17,860 nucleotides of DNA from JAFARZ01 sp035651595. Lineage in GTDB: Bacteria > Actinomycetota > Actinomycetes > Streptosporangiales > Streptosporangiaceae. Made by a program: the position numbers and the translations under genes. This document shows positions 14,842 through 17,860 of this stretch, piece by piece (positions within the stretch are counted from its first letter, which is position 1; every line of letters begins with the position of its first letter). The notes under the pieces are model-generated. The model saw nothing but the letters and a program-made list of their open reading frames with translations. It had not been told where the DNA came from and made no database searches. The stretch lies in assembly GCA_035651595.1 (NCBI GenBank), contig DASRFJ010000293.1, forward strand, positions 1 through 17,860, given 5' to 3'.

Positions 14842-14860
14842 GCCCTATTCGGGTGACGCC

Positions 14861-17860
14861 ATGTTAGTGACAGTGCTGGGGCCGTTGCAGGTGATGGCCG
14901 GGGACGGAGACGAACCGGTCTCGGTGTCGGCCGCGCGCCTGCGGGTGCTGCTGGCGGTGCTGTTGTGGCGGGTGAACCAGCCAGTGGCGGTTGACCGGCT
15001 GGCCGAAATGGTCTGGGACGGGGCGCCGCCGGACGGCGTGGCGGTCGCGGTGCGCGGGCTGGTGAAACGGCTGCGGCGAGTGCTCGGTGAGCAGGCCGGC
15101 GCGCGGGTCGTGACGCGGTCCCCCGGTTACCTGATCGAGTTGTCCGGGGATGAGCTTGATGTGTCCCGGTTCGAGGCGCTGTGCCGGAATGCCGGCGACG
15201 CGGCCCGAGCTGGGCAGTGGGCAGTGGCGGGGCAGGCGGCCGCCGCGGCGCTGGAGCTGTGGCGTGGAACGCCGCTGGCGGATGTTCCCTCCCAGCTGCT
15301 GCGAGATCAATGGGTGCCGCACCTGGAGCAGGCGCGGATGCAGGTGCTGGAGTGGCGAATCGAGGCTGACCTGCATGAGGGACGCCACGAGCAACTGATC
15401 GGTGAGCTGCGCGAGGTGGTCGCGCGCCATCCCCTGCGCGAGCACTTTCACGCGCAGCTGATGCTCGCGCTGGCTCGCGCTGGCCGGCAGGCAGAGGCGC
15501 TGACCGCCTACAAACAGGCGCGCGCCGCGCTTGTCAGCGAACTCGGCATCGAGCCCGGACCTGAGCTGCGCCGGGTGCACGAACGCATCCTGGCCGGGGA
15601 CGCTCTGCTCGTCACGCCGTCAGGGTCTGCCGCGCCAGTGGTGCCGCAGGAGCTGCCGGGCGCGGTGCGTCACTTCACCGGCCGGGAAACCGAACTGACA
15701 GCGCTGACCGCGCTGACCGGGCAGGACGCGGATCAGGTGCCGGGGACGGTGGTGATCAGCGCGATCGGCGGTAGCGCGGGCGTGGGGAAGACCGCTCTGG
15801 CGGTGCACTGGGCGCATCGGGTCGCCGACCGGTTCCCGGACGGGCAGCTGTACGTAAACCTGCGCGGCTACGACCCGGGCGAGCCGATGCCAGCTGCCGA
15901 CGCGCTGGCCGGCTTCTTGCGTGCCCTCGGTGTACCCGGCCAGGACATTCCGGCCGATGCCGATCAACGCGCCGCGCGGTACCGCAGCCTGCTGGCCGGA
16001 CGGCGGGTGCTGGTGGTGCTGGATAACGCCGGCTCGCCGGAGCAGGTCAGGCCGCTGCTGCCCGGCACCCCGAGCTGTGTCACGCTCGTGACCAGCCGCG
16101 ATTCGCTGCCTGGCCTGGCCGCCAGGGACGGGGCGGTTCGCTTGGACCTGGACGTGCTGTCTCCGGCGGACGCGCTCAGTCTGCTGCGGGCGCTGCTCGG
16201 CGCACGGGTGGACAACGAGCCGGATGTTGCCGCAGCGCTCGCCGAGCAGTGCTGTCGGCTGCCGCTTGCGCTGCGGGTAGCAGCCGAACTCGCCATCGCG
16301 CGGCCCGCAACGTCCCTGGCGCACCTGGCCGCCGAACTGGACGATCAGCAACAGCGGCTGGATCAGCTGGAGGCCGGCGCAGACCCGCGCACCGCGGTGC
16401 GAACCGTGTTTTCCTGGTCCTATCAGCGGCTGGACGCCGCTGTCGCCCGCGCGTTCCGGCTGCTGGGCCTGCACCCTGGACCTGACTTCGACCCCTACGT
16501 GGCGACCGCCCTCACCGGCACCCCACTGAGCCACGCCGAGCGGCTACTCGGCCTTCTTGCCCGCGCCTACCTGATCCAGCCCACACGAGCAGGCCGCCAC
16601 GGCATGCACGACCTGCTGCGCGCCTACGCCCGCGAACTCGCGGCGCGGGACGACGAAGGGCCACGCGCCGCGGTCGGCCGCCTGTTCGACCACTACCTTC
16701 GCAACGCCGGGACCGCGGCCGACATACTGTTTCCCGCCGACCGGCACCTGCGGCCCCGCATCCCCGCCACGTCCACCCCGTCCCCGCCGATGGCCGATGC
16801 CGACGCGGCGCGGGACTGGCTGGAGCAGGAGCTGGCGAACCTTGTCGCGGTGACTGGGCACGCCACCGGGTACGGCTGGCCCGATCATGCCATCCGGCTG
16901 TCCGCCGTCTTGTTCCGGTACCTGAACGATGCCGGTCACATTCCCGAGGCGCTCATCGTCCATGGTCACGCGCTCGACGCAGCTCGGCGCCTTGGCGACA
17001 GGTCCGCCGAGGCGAACGCACTGCGGAATCTTGGCGACGCCGAACTGGCGCAGGGCCGTCACCAGGAAGCCTTCGGCCACATGACCCGGGCCCTGACACT
17101 TTCCCGGGAAGCCGGCGACCAGGTCGCCGAAGCCCGCACACTGTGCAATATCGGCCTGATCCATCTCAACGAAGGCAGGTACGGGCAAGCCGCCGTCATC
17201 CTCGAAGAATGCCTGATCCTGTTCCAGGAAACCGGGGACAGGTTCGGCCAGTCTCGCGCGCTGGGCAACCTCGGCGCGGCCAAGCGTCGCCTGGGTCATG
17301 TTCAGGAAGCGGCCGGCCACTACCAGCAAGCCCTGGCGCTGGCTCGCCAGATCGGAGACCAGAGCGGCCAGGCCGAGACCCTGTCCCGGCTCGGCATGCT
17401 GAACCTTAGGCAGGACCGTCACGAGCAGGCCGCCGGCCAACTCCAGGAGGCCCTGGCCCTGTTCCGCCAGATCCACGAACCACCGGGCGTGGCAAGGGCC
17501 TTGCTGCGCCTCGGCGAGCTCAGCACTCGACAGCAGCGCTACACCGAGGCCGCCGACCAGCTCCAGCAGTCACTCCAGCTGTTCCGCGAGGACGGCGACA
17601 AGCCGAGCGAAGCCACCGCGCTCAACCGCCTCGGCGAAGCATCTCGGCTAGCTGGCCAGCCCGACCACGCGCGCGCCTGGTACGCCGCGGCGCTGGAACT
17701 AGCCACCCAGACCGGCATGAGATACGAGCAGGCCCACGCCCACGACGGCCTCGCCCGCGGCTTTTCCGCAGCGGGCGACGTAAGGCTGGCTCGCCGGCAC
17801 TGGCAAGAAGCGCTCACGATCTTCACCGACATCGGCGCGCCCGAGGCTGACCAGGTCCGC
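14861..17860 (+). CDS. AfsR/SARP-family regulator: OmpR-type HTH, BTAD, NB-ARC and TPR (3' end outside window)
   Basis: One thousand codons are open to the window edge without a stop. Residues 1-92 are the OmpR-like winged helix of Streptomyces antibiotic regulatory proteins (MLVTVLGPLQV, LRVLLAVLLWRVNQPV, RLRRVLGEQAG, SPGYLIEL). Residues 97-245 are the bacterial transcriptional activation domain (HPLREHFHAQLMLALARAGR, LGIEPGPELR). The NB-ARC ATPase has HFTGRE (271-276), Walker A GSAGVGKT (304-311), Walker B RRVLVVLDNA (381-390), TSRD (411-414) and GMHDLLRAYAREL (581-593, MHD motif). From residue 712 come seven TPR units of exactly 40 residues. The product is a cytosolic ATP-dependent activator, typically of secondary metabolism. 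The ATG at 14861 is chosen by homology to MxxxVLGPLEV starts; GTG at 14867 is possible. Phased repeats upstream suggest autoregulation. Confidence 0.93.
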   Translation, partial: MLVTVLGPLQVMAGDGDEPVSVSAARLRVLLAVLLWRVNQPVAVDRLAEMVWDGAPPDGVAVAVRGLVKRLRRVLGEQAGARVVTRSPGYLIELSGDELDVSRFEALCRNAGDAARAGQWAVAGQAAAAALELWRGTPLADVPSQLLRDQWVPHLEQARMQVLEWRIEADLHEGRHEQLIGELREVVARHPLREHFHAQLMLALARAGRQAEALTAYKQARAALVSELGIEPGPELRRVHERILAGDALLVTPSGSAAPVVPQELPGAVRHFTGRETELTALTALTGQDADQVPGTVVISAIGGSAGVGKTALAVHWAHRVADRFPDGQLYVNLRGYDPGEPMPAADALAGFLRALGVPGQDIPADADQRAARYRSLLAGRRVLVVLDNAGSPEQVRPLLPGTPSCVTLVTSRDSLPGLAARDGAVRLDLDVLSPADALSLLRALLGARVDNEPDVAAALAEQCCRLPLALRVAAELAIARPATSLAHLAAELDDQQQRLDQLEAGADPRTAVRTVFSWSYQRLDAAVARAFRLLGLHPGPDFDPYVATALTGTPLSHAERLLGLLARAYLIQPTRAGRHGMHDLLRAYARELAARDDEGPRAAVGRLFDHYLRNAGTAADILFPADRHLRPRIPATSTPSPPMADADAARDWLEQELANLVAVTGHATGYGWPDHAIRLSAVLFRYLNDAGHIPEALIVHGHALDAARRLGDRSAEANALRNLGDAELAQGRHQEAFGHMTRALTLSREAGDQVAEARTLCNIGLIHLNEGRYGQAAVILEECLILFQETGDRFGQSRALGNLGAAKRRLGHVQEAAGHYQQALALARQIGDQSGQAETLSRLGMLNLRQDRHEQAAGQLQEALALFRQIHEPPGVARALLRLGELSTRQQRYTEAADQLQQSLQLFREDGDKPSEATALNRLGEASRLAGQPDHARAWYAAALELATQTGMRYEQAHAHDGLARGFSAAGDVRLARRHWQEALTIFTDIGAPEADQVR
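16994..17833 (+). repeat. Seven in-frame 120-bp TPR-coding repeats
   Basis: Within the SARP gene, units begin (mostly with a Gly-Asp pair) at 16994, 17114, 17234, 17354, 17474, 17594 and 17714, each exactly 120 bp (40 residues) with no insertion or deletion. An eighth starts at 17834 and is cut by the window end. Each unit has the pattern ALxNLGxxxxxxGxxxEAxxxxxxAL. Bases differ considerably between units, so they are old repeats kept in register by protein structure. Confidence 0.8.

Larger units (their letters stand above)
14538..14860. other. 323-bp non-coding gap between zwf remnant and SARP gene
   Basis: There is no convincing gene on either strand: the short frames here have no ribosome binding site or coding bias. 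It holds a perfect 12-bp-stem hairpin (14596-14631), with a partial third copy of its arm (GCCAGCGCC near 14641), and the phased GTGACA repeats at 14814-14841. Confidence 0.5.

Noticed and set aside
15620..17476. Two ~300-residue minus-strand frames opposite the SARP gene
   Set aside because: They mirror the NB-ARC and TPR coding repeats, and the repeated leucine/alanine codons give an apparent periodic antisense protein.

Overview
The window is GC-rich throughout and strongly biased to G/C at third codon positions. Its gene content is typical of a filamentous or secondary-metabolite-rich actinomycete (Actinomycetota): a LAL-type LuxR regulator, an AfsR/SARP regulator, a membrane-bound NACHT NTPase, a DUF3618/DUF4235 pair, an AGNET-type cytochrome P450 and a universal stress protein. 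I cannot name the genus. No phage, transposase, CRISPR or rRNA/tRNA gene is visible.

Layout. Positions 1-470 are mostly non-coding. They hold a 38-bp tandem repeat at the edge, a 26-bp palindrome and a 76-nt near-perfect hairpin element. A weak small reading frame (479-751) with coding-like third positions runs into the 3' end of the next gene. A 901-aa LAL regulator (629-3334, minus) is divergent from a hemerythrin-like protein and a NUDIX hydrolase (3450-4529, plus). The NUDIX gene converges on a cytosolic SGNH/GDSL hydrolase (4552-5337, minus), which is divergent from a PQQ-like beta-propeller lipoprotein (5377-6768, plus). The gap 6769-7063 contains a second, decayed copy of the hairpin element. 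Then come a HAD phosphatase (7064-7762) and a universal stress protein (7981-8523). The stress protein converges on a minus-strand operon that reads DUF3618 -> DUF4235 -> cytochrome P450 (10453 to 8619). Divergent from that operon is a 1129-aa NACHT NTPase with membrane segments at both ends of the NTPase domain and a C-terminal region I do not recognise (10549-13938). Fourteen bases after it lies a wrecked glucose-6-phosphate dehydrogenase gene (13953-14537). A 323-bp gap follows, with a perfect 12-bp-stem hairpin and three 11-bp-phased GTGACA repeats. These lead into an AfsR/SARP-type BTAD-NB-ARC-TPR regulator (14861 to past the window end).

How it fits together. This looks like ordinary mixed accessory/housekeeping chromosome rather than one dedicated pathway. 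Three large STAND NTPases (LAL, NACHT, SARP/NB-ARC) lie within 18 kb. The most interesting items are the paired long-hairpin repeat elements, the NACHT protein with its unassigned C-terminus, and the helically phased repeats immediately upstream of the SARP gene, which look like a SARP operator and suggest autoregulation. All functional statements rest on reading motifs by eye; no database search was possible.
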